Positions 7,588 through 16,572 of a stretch of 50,506 nucleotides of DNA are shown in pieces; the first letter of the stretch is position 1; each line of letters opens with the position of its first letter. The DNA is taken from positions 1-50,506 of the forward strand of contig LNFB01000378.1 of the NCBI GenBank assembly GCA_001464385.1, written 5' to 3'. Under the pieces are notes generated by a model. That model made no database searches. It saw only the letters and a program-made list of their open reading frames with translations, and was not told where the DNA came from. The DNA is from Deltaproteobacteria bacterium Ga0077550. Lineage in GTDB: Bacteria; Myxococcota_A; Polyangia; Nannocystales; Nannocystaceae. The position numbers and the translations under genes are program-made.

Positions 7588-10509
7588 TCACCCCGCGCCG
7601 CGCGGGCGTTCGAGGACGAGCACCGACGGCACCTGCGTCGGTGCGGCGAGCCGCAGCAGCGCGAAGGCGATCCCGGCGAGGCCCGTCATCAGGCCCGGGG
7701 TCTCGACGCCGGTCCGCGTGGCGCAGCGCGGGCCCACGCGGTCGAGTTCGTCGAGGAACCGCGTCGTCTGCGTCGCGATCGTGCGCTCGAGCTCGTCCCG
7801 ATCGCCGATTCCTCCGGCCGCGTGTGCGGCGATCAACAGCTCGAGGTTGCCGAACCCGCCGTGGCACAGACAGTGCGATCCGGCGAAGCCGTGGGCGATG
7901 GTCGTCCCGAGTGCGGCGCGGATCTCCTCGTGCGCGACCGCGTCGTCGCGATCGCTCGTCCCATCGCCTCGTGACGCCGGTGACGTCGCGAGGCCGAGGC
8001 TACGCAGGCGGGCCAGGCCGATGCCCGGCGCGCCGTGGCACCACGCGGTCTGGAAGGCGCCATCGTCCTCGCCGAAGCGCAGGTCGGGCCAGTTGCCACG
8101 CGCGACGTCGAAGCGTGAGCGTTCGTACGCGAGCGCGCGCTCGGCCGACGCGCGCCATCGCGGGTCCCCGGTGATCGCGTGGAGCTCGGCGAGCGCCGCC
8201 GCGATCCCGGCCGCACCATGCGAGAACCCGGTGAGCGGGAGGCCGGTGGGGGTCGCCGACGGCGGCCACACGAGGGCGACACCGTCCTCGCGCGCGCCCG
8301 CGAGGAGACGCTCGCCACAGGCGATCGCGGCCTCGACGACGGTGGAACGCGGATCGACCGACCACAGCGCGCCGAGGCCGAGGATCGCCCCGGCGACGCC
8401 CCCGACGACGTCGAACGTGGCGTCGGATCCAGCGCGCGCGCGGAGGTCGTCGGCGATCGCGTGGGCGTGATCGAGCAGGGCTGTGTCGCCCCAGAGGGCG
8501 GCGAGATGGGCGAACGTGTAGATCAGGCCGCCGGCGCCGCTGAAGGCCCCGAGGTCCGCGGGCATCCCGTCGATCGCCAGGTTGCCGCGCACGCCCGCGA
8601 CGGCGCGGCGCGAAAGCTCGGTGGCCGCGGTGTCGCCCGTCACGGCGCCGAAGTAACCAAGCAGCAGCGCGACGCCGGGCAGGCCGTCGTAGAGGCCCTG
8701 GTCGAGCGGCACGAGCCGGGCCCCGGCGTCGCCCCACGACGTCAGCCCGAGCCACGTCGCGTCGGTGGTCCCGAGGATCGCCTGGCTCGAGAGGCGCTCG
8801 ACGATCGCGCGGGCTGCCGCGAGCGCGCGCGCAGGATCGATCGCGTCGATCTTCGCGGCCTCGGTGCGGGGCGGCTCGGGGCGGCGATGCGACGACGGCA
8901 GCGTCGCGAGCGTCGCGCCCAGCACCCAAGCCTGCCGCGCCCGATCGTCCTCGTCGAGCGCCGCGATCCGGCGGAACGCCCGATCCAGGCCGGACTCCCC
9001 GAGGGCATCGGGCACGCGGCCACCGTGCGACTCGAGGTGGCGCGAGCTCGGGGTGGTCGTGAACATGGGGATGTCGGCGCGCCAGAGCTCGACGAGCTCC
9101 GCATCGCAGGCGCCCGCGGGGATCCGCAGAGGGCTCGCGACGTCGCGCAGGCGCTCGAACAGGCGCTGGCGATCCTCCAGATCGCGTAGCACGTCGGGGT
9201 GGAAGCTCTCGTCGAGGAGGCGGAAGTACGCGCGCGTCGGTCGGAGCAGCACGCGGATCTCGTCGTTGGCGAAGGCCGCGATCGGCCCGGTCGGCGCCGC
9301 GAGTTCGTCGGCGTGGGCCATCATGCAGCGGTACACCGCGTCGAAACCAGCGACCATGTCGTCGACGAACACCACCGGATCGGTCGCGACGCCCGCGACG
9401 ACGGCCCGGTTGTGCGCGCCGCGGAGCTGGGCGGGCGCACGGGTCAGGCGCATCGCCGTCGTGCCCGCGTCGACCCAGCGCGGGACCATGTGCGACATCG
9501 TCTGTACGCCGTCGACCCCCAGCCCGCTGAGGTCCGGTCCGAGGTTCCCGGAGGCGTCGACACCCCGCTGGGGGAGCATCCCCGAGCCGGCCACCGAGTC
9601 GGCCAGGAGACGCAGCGATCGCTCGTGGGCGACGCCATCGTCGAGCTCCAACAGGTCCGGGTGGAAGAGCGTCTCGACGTCGAGCAGCACCGGGTGCTCG
9701 CCGGCCGCGATCAGGTTCTCGTGGTGGAGATCGATCGCGCCGAGGACGTAGGTGACTGCGGCGAGTCCACCGAGCCGGCGGTAGTAGGCGCGCGCCTCGT
9801 CCATGGATGTGGCCGGGCGCGCCTCGACCCACTCGACCCAACCATGGTCGGCGCGATCGAGGACGGCGAGCCGTCGGAACGGCGGGTGATCGCCCCGTGC
9901 GTCGAGCCAGGCGAGCAGCTCCTGGACGTGGCGATCCACCGCGAGGGAGCGCGGCTTGTAGACGAGGCGGCGCCCGCCGTCGAAGCGGAGGATTGCGACC
10001 GAACGGCCGCCGCGATGCGGGTCGCCGGCGCCGGTCGACACCTCCACGAGTCGGCCGAGCGCTCCGAACAGATCGGCCAGTGCCGCGGTGTCCTCGACGA
10101 GGTGGCGGACGATCGCGACCGACACGCCGACCCAGCGGTCGATCGCTCCGTGCAGCTGGTCGCGCAGCACGCCGTACTCGTCGAGCAGTGCGGCGGCGTA
10201 CTCCGGCTCGGCGAGCCGTGCGACGAAGTCGACGTAGCGGCTGCGTGGATCGTCGCCCACCAGCAGGCCCTGCAGATCGGCGACCCGGAGCTCGAGGGCG
10301 AGCGTGCGGCTGGCCATGCGGCCGAGCCGCTCGGCGAGCGGCGCGAAGAGCTGCGACTCGAGGTCCACAGGATCGAACTCGACGTCGGCGCTGGCCGCGA
10401 GCTCGACCAGCCGTGCGCGGAGCTCGGCGCGGGCCCGTGCGATCGCGGGGGCGACGAGCAGAGGCAGCGGGGCGATCTCGGCGGGCTCGGTGGTCGAGGA
10501 CGCGATCAT
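7588..10509 (-). CDS. lanM: Class II lanthipeptide synthetase LanM
   Basis: A 973-residue bifunctional enzyme that dehydrates Ser/Thr and then closes (methyl)lanthionine rings in a precursor peptide. The N-terminal dehydratase (DUF4135-type) shows the kinase-like sites YKPRS (Lys185), DLHHENLI (Asp260, Asn265) and LLDVETLFHP (Asp277, Glu279). The C-terminal LanC-like cyclase keeps the zinc ligands: Cys824 in WCHGAPG and Cys882-His883 in CLCHGG, with GFSHGAAG and GLMTGLAG repeat motifs of the alpha/alpha barrel. Length is normal for LanM and no residue seems missing. The start at 10509 lies 54 bases behind the precursor gene on the same strand. No LanT peptidase-transporter or immunity gene is visible nearby, so leader cleavage and export must be provided elsewhere. 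Confidence 0.95.
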   Translation of the reverse strand: MIASSTTEPAEIAPLPLLVAPAIARARAELRARLVELAASADVEFDPVDLESQLFAPLAERLGRMASRTLALELRVADLQGLLVGDDPRSRYVDFVARLAEPEYAAALLDEYGVLRDQLHGAIDRWVGVSVAIVRHLVEDTAALADLFGALGRLVEVSTGAGDPHRGGRSVAILRFDGGRRLVYKPRSLAVDRHVQELLAWLDARGDHPPFRRLAVLDRADHGWVEWVEARPATSMDEARAYYRRLGGLAAVTYVLGAIDLHHENLIAAGEHPVLLDVETLFHPDLLELDDGVAHERSLRLLADSVAGSGMLPQRGVDASGNLGPDLSGLGVDGVQTMSHMVPRWVDAGTTAMRLTRAPAQLRGAHNRAVVAGVATDPVVFVDDMVAGFDAVYRCMMAHADELAAPTGPIAAFANDEIRVLLRPTRAYFRLLDESFHPDVLRDLEDRQRLFERLRDVASPLRIPAGACDAELVELWRADIPMFTTTPSSRHLESHGGRVPDALGESGLDRAFRRIAALDEDDRARQAWVLGATLATLPSSHRRPEPPRTEAAKIDAIDPARALAAARAIVERLSSQAILGTTDATWLGLTSWGDAGARLVPLDQGLYDGLPGVALLLGYFGAVTGDTAATELSRRAVAGVRGNLAIDGMPADLGAFSGAGGLIYTFAHLAALWGDTALLDHAHAIADDLRARAGSDATFDVVGGVAGAILGLGALWSVDPRSTVVEAAIACGERLLAGAREDGVALVWPPSATPTGLPLTGFSHGAAGIAAALAELHAITGDPRWRASAERALAYERSRFDVARGNWPDLRFGEDDGAFQTAWCHGAPGIGLARLRSLGLATSPASRGDGTSDRDDAVAHEEIRAALGTTIAHGFAGSHCLCHGGFGNLELLIAAHAAGGIGDRDELERTIATQTTRFLDELDRVGPRCATRTGVETPGLMTGLAGIAFALLRLAAPTQVPSVLVLERPRGAG

Positions 10510-10563
10510 GGCGGTGTCTCGCAGGTGTGGTGCGGCTGCCGACGCGGTCGACCCGCCAGCCGC

Positions 10564-10770
10564 TCAGCAGCAGCAGCTCTCGCTGCCGGAGGTGCAGGTG
10601 CGCAGCATCGACGAGAGGTCGCTGCTGGGCCGTCCGCCGCTCACCGCGCCGAGCTCGGCGTCGGAGAGTTCGACCTCGCCGGCCGGGTTCGCCGGGATCT
10701 GTGCTCGCTCTTCCTGGGACAGGGAGGCGCGATACTTCGCGTCCTTCCACGCACGGATGATCTTGTTCAT
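10564..10770 (-). CDS. lanA: Mersacidin/lichenicidin-type lanthipeptide precursor
   Basis: A 68-residue peptide directly upstream of lanM. The leader starts MNKIIRAWKDAKYRASLSQ and ends ELSDAELGAVSGG, with an NPAGEVELSD stretch typical of mersacidin/lichenicidin leaders and a double-glycine cut site after residue 46. The core of 22 residues is Ser/Thr-rich and contains one internal Cys (core position 13) plus a C-terminal Cys-Cys-Cys. Seven Ser and two Thr precede or flank these cysteines, so up to four thioether rings are possible. It is the natural substrate of the adjacent LanM. ATG at 10770, TGA at 10564-10566. The product is unlike nisin or mersacidin in its core; its activity is unknown. 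Confidence 0.9.
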   Translation of the reverse strand: MNKIIRAWKDAKYRASLSQEERAQIPANPAGEVELSDAELGAVSGGRPSSDLSSMLRTCTSGSESCCC

Positions 10771-10866
10771 GCCGGTGAGTGGAGGCGCGGAACGGGATCC
10801 GTCACCGCGCCGTGCGGTGTGCGGGCCGACCCCGGCAGCGGCGCCGATCTCTGCCATGCTCTCCCC

Positions 10867-11184
10867 GTGGGCGCGCCGTCCAAGCACTGGTGGATCCTGC
10901 TCGCGTGGCAGGGCTTCGCGGGCGGCCTGTTCGCGCTCGGCCTCGTCGATCACTGGCTGCGCATGCGCGACGGCGATGTCCGCGACGGCGGGATCGGGGG
11001 CCTGCAGTCCCCGATCGTCGTCGTCCTCGGCGTCGTCGCGGCGTCGCTGGTCTGGCGCGGCACCAGCGGCCTCGCGACGCCGTGGCGGGTGGTGCTCCTC
11101 GCGATCCAGCTCCTCCTCGGCTTCGCGCTCTACGCCGCCGCGGCCGTCGCCTACGTGTGCGGCACGGGCATCGACTGCTTCTGA
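10867..11184 (+). CDS. Small three-TM membrane protein
   Basis: A 105-residue protein starting at GTG 10867, the only start codon available in the open frame. Three hydrophobic segments are visible: WWILLAWQGFAGGLFALGL near the N-terminus, SPIVVVLGVVAASLVW in the middle and VVLLAIQLLLGFALYAAAAVAYVC near the end. I do not recognise a family. The gene is divergent to the lanthipeptide precursor across 96 bases, so a role in immunity to the product is conceivable but unsupported. It lies 33 bases before the next membrane-protein gene but a separate TACGCT box sits in that gap. Confidence 0.6.
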   Translation: MGAPSKHWWILLAWQGFAGGLFALGLVDHWLRMRDGDVRDGGIGGLQSPIVVVLGVVAASLVWRGTSGLATPWRVVLLAIQLLLGFALYAAAAVAYVCGTGIDCF

Positions 11185-11198
11185 ACCCGAGCCGGTGC

Positions 11199-11204
11199 TA
11201 CGCT
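11199..11204 (+). promoter_or_regulatory. TACGCT -10-like box
   Basis: TACGCT lies 13 bases before the GTG start at 11218 and just behind the stop of the previous gene. It probably starts the ligase-dehydratase transcript. Confidence 0.4.
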
Positions 11205-11217
11205 TGCCGCGCCCATC

Positions 11218-11796
11218 GTGATCGCCACCGTCGCGCGTGTGGCCAGCATCGTGCTGGCGGTCGTCTACCCGCCCGTGGTCTACCTGGGCCTGACGCGGTT
11301 CTCGACGCGCGGCGTGTCGATGGTCCTGCTCGCGATGGCGGCGTTGCTGGCGATCTCGCGGGCGCGCGGGCTGTCGTGGGCGCGGCTGAAGGGCGCGCTG
11401 GTGCCGTTGGTGCCGACGATCGCGGCGGGCGTGCTGGCGGGCGTGACGGGGCACCGGTGGGCGCTGCTGGTCGCGCCCGTGCTGGTCAACGTCGGCCTGC
11501 TCGCCACGTTCGCGGCCACGCTGCGACCGGGCGCGACGCCGATGATCGAGCGCTTCGCCCGGCTGCAGGATCCCGAGCTCACCCCCGCGAAGCAGGCCCA
11601 CTGTCGACAGGTGACGTGGACGTGGATCGCGTTCTTCGCCGCGAACGCGGCGGTCTCGGCGGCGCTGGCCGTCGTCGCACCGATCGAGTGGTGGGCGATG
11701 TGGTGCGGCGGCCTGGCGTACCTCTGCATCGGCGCGCTGCTGGCCGGTGAGTGGGTCGTGCGGTGGTGGCGGTTCGGACGCGGGGCGCCGGCATGA
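11218..11796 (+). CDS. Six-TM membrane protein of the COG4648 type
   Basis: A 192-residue integral membrane protein starting at GTG 11218. Hydrophobic segments are VASIVLAVVYPPVVYLGL, VSMVLLAMAALLAIS, LVPTIAAGVLAGV, ALLVAPVLVNVGLLATFAA, WIAFFAANAAVSAALAVV and AMWCGGLAYLCIGALLAGEWVV. An FTRxRxxxPExTPxxxxYCRxxTxxWxxFF-like pattern is recognisable as RLQDPELTPAKQAHCRQVTW followed by WIAFFAANA, which matches the COG4648 membrane proteins found in aryl-polyene gene clusters. Its stop overlaps the ATG of the ligase gene (ATGA, 11793-11796), tying it to that pathway. Exact role in the family is not settled; it may act at the membrane site of polyene assembly. Confidence 0.8.
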   Translation: MIATVARVASIVLAVVYPPVVYLGLTRFSTRGVSMVLLAMAALLAISRARGLSWARLKGALVPLVPTIAAGVLAGVTGHRWALLVAPVLVNVGLLATFAATLRPGATPMIERFARLQDPELTPAKQAHCRQVTWTWIAFFAANAAVSAALAVVAPIEWWAMWCGGLAYLCIGALLAGEWVVRWWRFGRGAPA

Positions 11797-13436
11797 CGGA
11801 GGAATCGTTCGCGCTGCTGCCCGCGCGCGCGGCCCCGGTGTTGATCGAGGGCGATGGGGCCGCGGTCGATCGCGCGGCGATCCTCGCCGCGACAGGTCCC
11901 GTCGCCGCGGCGCTGGCTGGTCACGCCGAGGTCGTGCTCGCGTGTGCCGACCGCGGCCACTTCGTGCGGGCGCTCCTCGCCGCGTGGTCGGTGGGAGCGA
12001 TCGTGACGCTGCCGTCCAACCTCCTGCCGGCCACGCTCGATCAGCACGCTGGCCTGCGGGTCCACGACGGCGGCCACGCGGGCGGGCTCGACGTCCGCAC
12101 GCTCGCCGCGAGCGCGGCGGCCAGCGATGGGATCGTCGTCCCGGGCGCGCGGACGTGCGTGCGGCTGTTCACCTCGGGGACGACCGGCGTGCCCAAGGCG
12201 ATCGACAAGGCCTTCGCGCAGCTCCTCGGCGAGGCCGAGCAGCTCGTGCGCCGCTTCGATCTCGCGGGGGCTCGCGTCGTGTGCACCGTGCCGCTGCACC
12301 ACATCTACGGGCTGCTGTTCGGCGTGCTCGCGCCGCTGCGGGGCGACGCGACGATCGTCGCGGTCGGGCCACTGCACGCCGAGGCGGTGCTCGCCGCGAT
12401 CGAGCGCTTCGACGCGGACGTCCTCGTCAGCACGCCGGCGCAGCTGCGGGCGTTCGACGTGCTGCCCGATCGCGCGCTCGCACGGCTGCGCCACGTGTTC
12501 AGCTCGGGCGCGCCGCTGCGGCCCGATACTGCCGCTGCCCTGCGCGACCGCCTGGGCGTCGCGCCGACCGAGGTGTTCGGCTCGAGCGAGACCGGCGGCA
12601 TCGCGACCCGCACGCACCGATCCGCCGAGCCACCGTGGGTGCCGCTGCCGGGCGTCGAGGTGACCGCCGACGCCGACGGCCGCATGTTGCTGCGCTCGCC
12701 GTGGCTCGATCCGTCGGTCTCGCAGCCCCACGCGACCGACGATCGGATCTCCGTCGGCGACGCGGGCTTCGTCCACCACGGGCGCGTCGACGACGTCATC
12801 AAGGTCGGTGGTCGACGCGTCGCGCTCGGCGACGTCGTGGCGAAGGCGCAGGCGATCGCCGGGGTGCAGGACGCGGTGGCCGTGGCGCTGCCCGCCGTCG
12901 ATGGTCGCGGTGCCGCGATCGGGCTCGTGGTCGTGACGTCCGTCCGCACCCCCGAGGAGATCCGCGGTGCGCTCGCGGCGTGGTTCGACGCCGCCGTGCT
13001 CCCGCGCCGCATCGTGTGCGCGCCGAGCCTGCCGCGCACCGCCGCCGGGAAGCTCGCGCACGCCCACGCCCGCGCGCTGCTCGGTGACGCCGCGCCGCCG
13101 CGGACGCGGGTGCACGGCGACGATCGCACCGCGTGCTTCGACGTCGAGATCGAGCCCGACCTGCCGGCGTTCGACGGCCACTTCCCCGGCGATCCGATCC
13201 TCCCGGGCGCCGTACTGCTCGAGGCCGTGGTCCTGCGGTCGATCGAGGACGCGTGGCCCGAGCTCGGCGCGCCGATCGGGATCCCCCGCGCCAAGTTCAC
13301 CGAGCGGATCGGCCCGGGGCAGCGCGTCCGCGTCACCCTCGAGCGCCGCGGCGATCGGGTCGCGTTCACCGTCACGCGGGCCGAGGTGCCGTGCGCCGCG
13401 GGCAGCGTGGCGTTCGCGCCGCGCGCCTCCGGGTAG
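11793..13436 (+). CDS. Acyl/aryl-AMP ligase fused to a FabZ-like hotdog dehydratase domain
   Basis: A 547-residue fusion. Residues about 1-430 form an AMP-binding adenylating domain with the P-loop FTSGTTGVPKAID (126-138), FGSSETGGIATR and the C-terminal catalytic lysine in TAAGKLAHA. From about 440 to the end lies a hotdog domain with FDGHFPGDPILPG, the FabA/FabZ signature, including His463 and Glu477 as likely catalytic pair. Such ligase-dehydratase fusions occur in aryl-polyene, flexirubin and xanthomonadin clusters, where the ligase loads an aryl acid starter and the hotdog dehydrates 3-hydroxyacyl-ACP. The ATG overlaps the stop of the membrane protein. A TAGACT box just after the stop suggests the next gene can also be transcribed alone. 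Substrate is inferred only. Confidence 0.88.
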   Translation: MTEESFALLPARAAPVLIEGDGAAVDRAAILAATGPVAAALAGHAEVVLACADRGHFVRALLAAWSVGAIVTLPSNLLPATLDQHAGLRVHDGGHAGGLDVRTLAASAAASDGIVVPGARTCVRLFTSGTTGVPKAIDKAFAQLLGEAEQLVRRFDLAGARVVCTVPLHHIYGLLFGVLAPLRGDATIVAVGPLHAEAVLAAIERFDADVLVSTPAQLRAFDVLPDRALARLRHVFSSGAPLRPDTAAALRDRLGVAPTEVFGSSETGGIATRTHRSAEPPWVPLPGVEVTADADGRMLLRSPWLDPSVSQPHATDDRISVGDAGFVHHGRVDDVIKVGGRRVALGDVVAKAQAIAGVQDAVAVALPAVDGRGAAIGLVVVTSVRTPEEIRGALAAWFDAAVLPRRIVCAPSLPRTAAGKLAHAHARALLGDAAPPRTRVHGDDRTACFDVEIEPDLPAFDGHFPGDPILPGAVLLEAVVLRSIEDAWPELGAPIGIPRAKFTERIGPGQRVRVTLERRGDRVAFTVTRAEVPCAAGSVAFAPRASG

Positions 13437-13440
13437 GGCG

Positions 13441-13446
13441 TAGACT
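13441..13446 (+). promoter_or_regulatory. TAGACT -10-like box
   Basis: TAGACT ends 9 bases before the ATG at 13456 in the 19-base gap behind the ligase gene. It fits the TANNNT pattern of this window. Confidence 0.4.
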
Positions 13447-13455
13447 AGGCCGGCA

Positions 13456-15027
13456 ATGCAGCTCGACGTCGCGATCCTCGGGGGTGGTCTCGCCGGCGCC
13501 GCGCTGGCCCGGCAGCTGCGCCGCCGCCTGCCCGATCTCTCGATCGGCCTGTTCGAGCGCGACGACGACGGCGGCTTCAAGGTCGGCGAGTCGACCGTCG
13601 AGATCGCCAGCAACTACCTCGTGCGCCGGCTCGGCCTGGGCAGCTACCTCTACCAGAACCACCTGCCCAAGAACGGTCTGCGGTTCTTCTTCGACGACGA
13701 GGCGCGCTCGCAGCCGATCGAGCGCATGGGTGAGATCGGCACCGACGCGCTGCCGTTCCACGCGTCGTTCCAGGTCGATCGGCAGCGCCTCGATCGCGAC
13801 TTGCGGACGATGAACGCGGATGCGGGCGTGCACGTGTACACGGGCGTCCGCGTCGTCGACGTGCAGCCTGGTGGCGATGGTGTGCCGCATCGCTTCGCGT
13901 TCGAGGACGGCGAGCGCCGCACCGACGTGCAGGCCCGATGGTTGGTCGACGCCTCGGGCCGCGCGCGACTGCTCGCGCGGGCGCTCGGCGAGTCGCGCAC
14001 GGACACCGGTCACGGGCTGGCCGCGGCGTGGGGCCGCTTCGAGCACGTCGTCGACATGGACGACACCGGCTCGGCGTCGTGGCGCGGCCGCGTGCGCAAC
14101 ACCAGCCGGTTCCTCTCGACCAACCACTTCATGTACCCCGGCTACTGGATCTGGTTCATCCCGATCTCGCGCGGGGTGATGAGCGTCGGCGTCGTGTGCG
14201 ACCGCGCGCTGTTCCGCGAGGAATGGCGCACGATCCCCGGCCTCACCGCCTTCGTCCGCGAGCACCGGGCGTGCCGCGACCTGCTCGAGGGCGCCTCGCC
14301 CCTCGACGCGATGGGCTACGCCAAGGTGCCGTACGGCGGCGGCGCGTTCTTCTCCGCCGATCGCTGGGCCCGCGTCGGCGAGGCCAACGCCTTCAGCGAT
14401 CCGCTGTACAGCCCCGGCTCCGACTTCATCGCGCTCGAGAACGACTTCACCACCGAGCTCATCGCGTCCGAGATCGGCGGCGCGACGAAGGCCGAGCTCG
14501 CCGAGAAGGTCGCGCTGTTCGACGCGTTCGTGCACTTCCGCTTCGACGCGACGCTCCTGCTGTACCGCGGCCTGTACGGCACGCTCGGCTCGTACGCCCT
14601 GTACTCGCTGAAGTGGGATCTCGACATCCACGCCTACTACAACCTCTGGTACCAGGCGTACGCCCTGGACCAGCACCTCGACGTCGGTGAGCTGCGCGGG
14701 CAGCTCGCGCTGCGCGGTCCGGTGCTGACGCAGATGGCGAACTTCTCGCGGCTGTTCGCGACGGCGGCCACGCGGATGCGCGGGCGCGGCGATTACTTCT
14801 CCGACAACCTCGGCGTGTACTCGCATCCCCTGCGGGCGATCGACTTCGTCGCCGAGGTGGGCCGGCCGCGCCCGCGCAAGCAGATCCTCCGCGCGCTCTC
14901 GGCGATCTCGAACGTGACGCGGGCGCGCGTCATCGATCTGCTCGAGGGCAACACCGTCGCGCGCGAGCCGTGGCCGCTCGGCGCGTACATGCTCGAGCGC
15001 GACCTCCTGCAGGAGGCGAACCCATGA
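13456..15027 (+). CDS. FAD-dependent halogenase-like monooxygenase
   Basis: A 523-residue flavoenzyme of the tryptophan-halogenase/PHBH-like superfamily. The FAD Rossmann motif GGGLAG is at 9-14, and FKVGESTVE at 41-49 corresponds to the halogenase GEST/GESL segment. Lys72 in LPKNGLRF lies where flavin-dependent halogenases carry the lysine that handles hypohalous acid. The diagnostic WxWxIP motif is intact as WIWFIP (231-236). These features support a FADH2-dependent halogenase rather than a plain hydroxylase, though relatives with the motif are not all proven halogenases. Its neighbours (ligase-FabZ fusion, COG4648 protein) suggest the substrate is an aryl starter or polyene, as in brominated xanthomonadins. 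Its TGA overlaps the ATG of the aldehyde dehydrogenase gene. Confidence 0.85.
   Translation: MQLDVAILGGGLAGAALARQLRRRLPDLSIGLFERDDDGGFKVGESTVEIASNYLVRRLGLGSYLYQNHLPKNGLRFFFDDEARSQPIERMGEIGTDALPFHASFQVDRQRLDRDLRTMNADAGVHVYTGVRVVDVQPGGDGVPHRFAFEDGERRTDVQARWLVDASGRARLLARALGESRTDTGHGLAAAWGRFEHVVDMDDTGSASWRGRVRNTSRFLSTNHFMYPGYWIWFIPISRGVMSVGVVCDRALFREEWRTIPGLTAFVREHRACRDLLEGASPLDAMGYAKVPYGGGAFFSADRWARVGEANAFSDPLYSPGSDFIALENDFTTELIASEIGGATKAELAEKVALFDAFVHFRFDATLLLYRGLYGTLGSYALYSLKWDLDIHAYYNLWYQAYALDQHLDVGELRGQLALRGPVLTQMANFSRLFATAATRMRGRGDYFSDNLGVYSHPLRAIDFVAEVGRPRPRKQILRALSAISNVTRARVIDLLEGNTVAREPWPLGAYMLERDLLQEANP
15011..15016 (+). promoter_or_regulatory. Strong Shine-Dalgarno inside halogenase-like gene
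   Basis: AGGAGG sits 7 bases before the ATG at 15024. It decides the start of the aldehyde dehydrogenase and contrasts with the first genes of transcripts in this window, which mostly lack such a site. Confidence 0.7.
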
Positions 15028-16505
15028 GTGACGGGAGCGGCCTGCTCCTCGATCGATCGCCCGATGCGGCTCGCGTGTCGCTGGGCCTCGTCGGCGGCGC
15101 GCCGGCGGACGCCGACGGCGACTACCTGCGTGTGTCGGATCCCGCCACCGACGAGCCGGTGGGCTGGGTGCCCTACGGCGGCGCCGCGCAGGCCCGCGCG
15201 GCCGTCGATGCCGCGAGCGCGGCGGCGGGGCCGTGGCGCGCCGCGACGCCGGATGTCCGCGCGAACCTGCTGCGCAAGCTCTCGGCCGCGATGCTCGATC
15301 GCACCGACGCGCTGGCCCGCGTGCTCACGCGCGAGCAGGGCAAGCCGCTGGCCGAGGCCCGCGGCGAGATCGCCTACGCCGCGTCGTTCCTCGACTGGTC
15401 GGCCGAGGAGGGGCGCCGCGTCACCGGCGAGTACCTCGAGGCGTCGGGGGCGAACCGTCGCATCGTGGTGATGCGCCAGCCGCTCGGGGTCATCGCTGCG
15501 ATCACGCCGTGGAATTTCCCCGCCGCGATGATCACCCGCAAGCTCGCGCCGGCGCTCGCGGTCGGCAACACCGCGGTGCTCAAGCCCGCCGAGCAGGCGC
15601 CGCTGACTGCGATGGCGATCGCCGCGCTGGCGACCGAGGTCGGCTTCCCGCCCGGGGTCATCAACGTGATCACCGGTGACGCGGACGCGATCGGTCGCGC
15701 GTGGCTCGGCGACGCGCGGGTGCGCAAGCTCAGCTTCACCGGATCGACCGAGGTCGGGCGGCTACTCGTCGAGCGCGCGTCGACCCACCTCACGCGACTG
15801 TCGCTCGAGCTCGGCGGCCACGCGCCGCTGCTGGTCTTCGACGACGCGGATCTCGACGTGGCCGTGCGCGCGACGTTGTCGGCGAAGTTCCGCAACGCCG
15901 GGCAGACCTGCGTGTGCCCCAACCGCGTCTACGTCCACGCGTCGGTCCACGACGCGTTCATGGATCGCGTGCAGGCGGGGATCGACCGGCTCGTCGTCGG
16001 GTACGGCCTCGACGCCGGCGTGCACATCGGTCCGCTCATCGACGACGCGGCACTGGACAAGGTCCGGGTCCACCTCGACGACGCCCGCGAGCACGGCGCG
16101 ATCGTGCGGACCGGCGGGCGGCTCGGGGCGCCGCGCGCGGGCCTGTCGCCGCGGTTCTGCACGCCGACGCTGCTCGACGCCGTCACCGCCTCGATGCAGG
16201 TCGCGCGTGAAGAGACCTTCGGCCCGGTGCTCGCGGTGCAGACCTTCGAGACCGAGGCCGAGGCGATCGCGCTGGCCAACTCGCTGCCCTACGGCCTGGC
16301 CGCCTACGCGTTCACGCGTGGGCTGGCGCGGGCGCTTCGGGTATCCGAGGCACTCGACTTCGGCATGGTCGGGATGAACGAGACCACGGTGTCGACGGCG
16401 CAGGCCGCGTTCGGCGGGACCAAGCTGTCGGGTTGGGGGCGCGAGGGCGGCAAGTGGGGGCTCGAGGAATTCCTCGAGGTGAAGAGCGTGACCTTCGGGG
16501 TGTGA
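15024..16505 (+). CDS. NAD(P)-dependent aldehyde dehydrogenase, succinate-semialdehyde type
   Basis: A 493-residue ALDH. Catalytic Cys296 lies in NAGQTCVCPNR, with the neighbouring Cys298 that forms the redox switch known from succinate-semialdehyde dehydrogenases. Glu262 is in LELGGHAP, Asn164 in TPWNFP, and the cofactor site in SFTGSTEVGR. The family oxidises succinate semialdehyde or a related aldehyde to the acid with NAD(P)+. The start overlaps the halogenase-like stop (ATGA) and has a strong ribosome site. In this context it might alternatively oxidise an aromatic aldehyde to the starter acid, but sequence alone favours the SSADH class. A G-rich repeat and a hairpin follow the stop. Confidence 0.88.
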   Translation: MSDGSGLLLDRSPDAARVSLGLVGGAPADADGDYLRVSDPATDEPVGWVPYGGAAQARAAVDAASAAAGPWRAATPDVRANLLRKLSAAMLDRTDALARVLTREQGKPLAEARGEIAYAASFLDWSAEEGRRVTGEYLEASGANRRIVVMRQPLGVIAAITPWNFPAAMITRKLAPALAVGNTAVLKPAEQAPLTAMAIAALATEVGFPPGVINVITGDADAIGRAWLGDARVRKLSFTGSTEVGRLLVERASTHLTRLSLELGGHAPLLVFDDADLDVAVRATLSAKFRNAGQTCVCPNRVYVHASVHDAFMDRVQAGIDRLVVGYGLDAGVHIGPLIDDAALDKVRVHLDDAREHGAIVRTGGRLGAPRAGLSPRFCTPTLLDAVTASMQVAREETFGPVLAVQTFETEAEAIALANSLPYGLAAYAFTRGLARALRVSEALDFGMVGMNETTVSTAQAAFGGTKLSGWGREGGKWGLEEFLEVKSVTFGV

Positions 16506-16506
16506 T

Positions 16507-16572
16507 CGGGCACGGGCGGGTACGGGGACGGGGCGTGGGCGGGCACGGGCATGGGCACGGGCACGGGCACGG
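16507..16572 (+). repeat. GGGCAC-rich short tandem repeat
   Basis: Right after the dehydrogenase stop, a strongly strand-asymmetric G-rich stretch contains imperfect and then perfect 6-bp GGGCAC/GGGCAT units, with the last four or five nearly exact. It runs into the palindrome at 16573-16604. Runs of GGG at regular spacing could form a G-quadruplex in the sense transcript or expand by slippage. Confidence 0.6.

Noticed and set aside
9199..10866. Upstream extension of the small membrane protein gene through the lanM region
   Set aside because: The extension is antisense to lanM and its precursor and has no protein-like composition; GTG 10867 is the plausible start.
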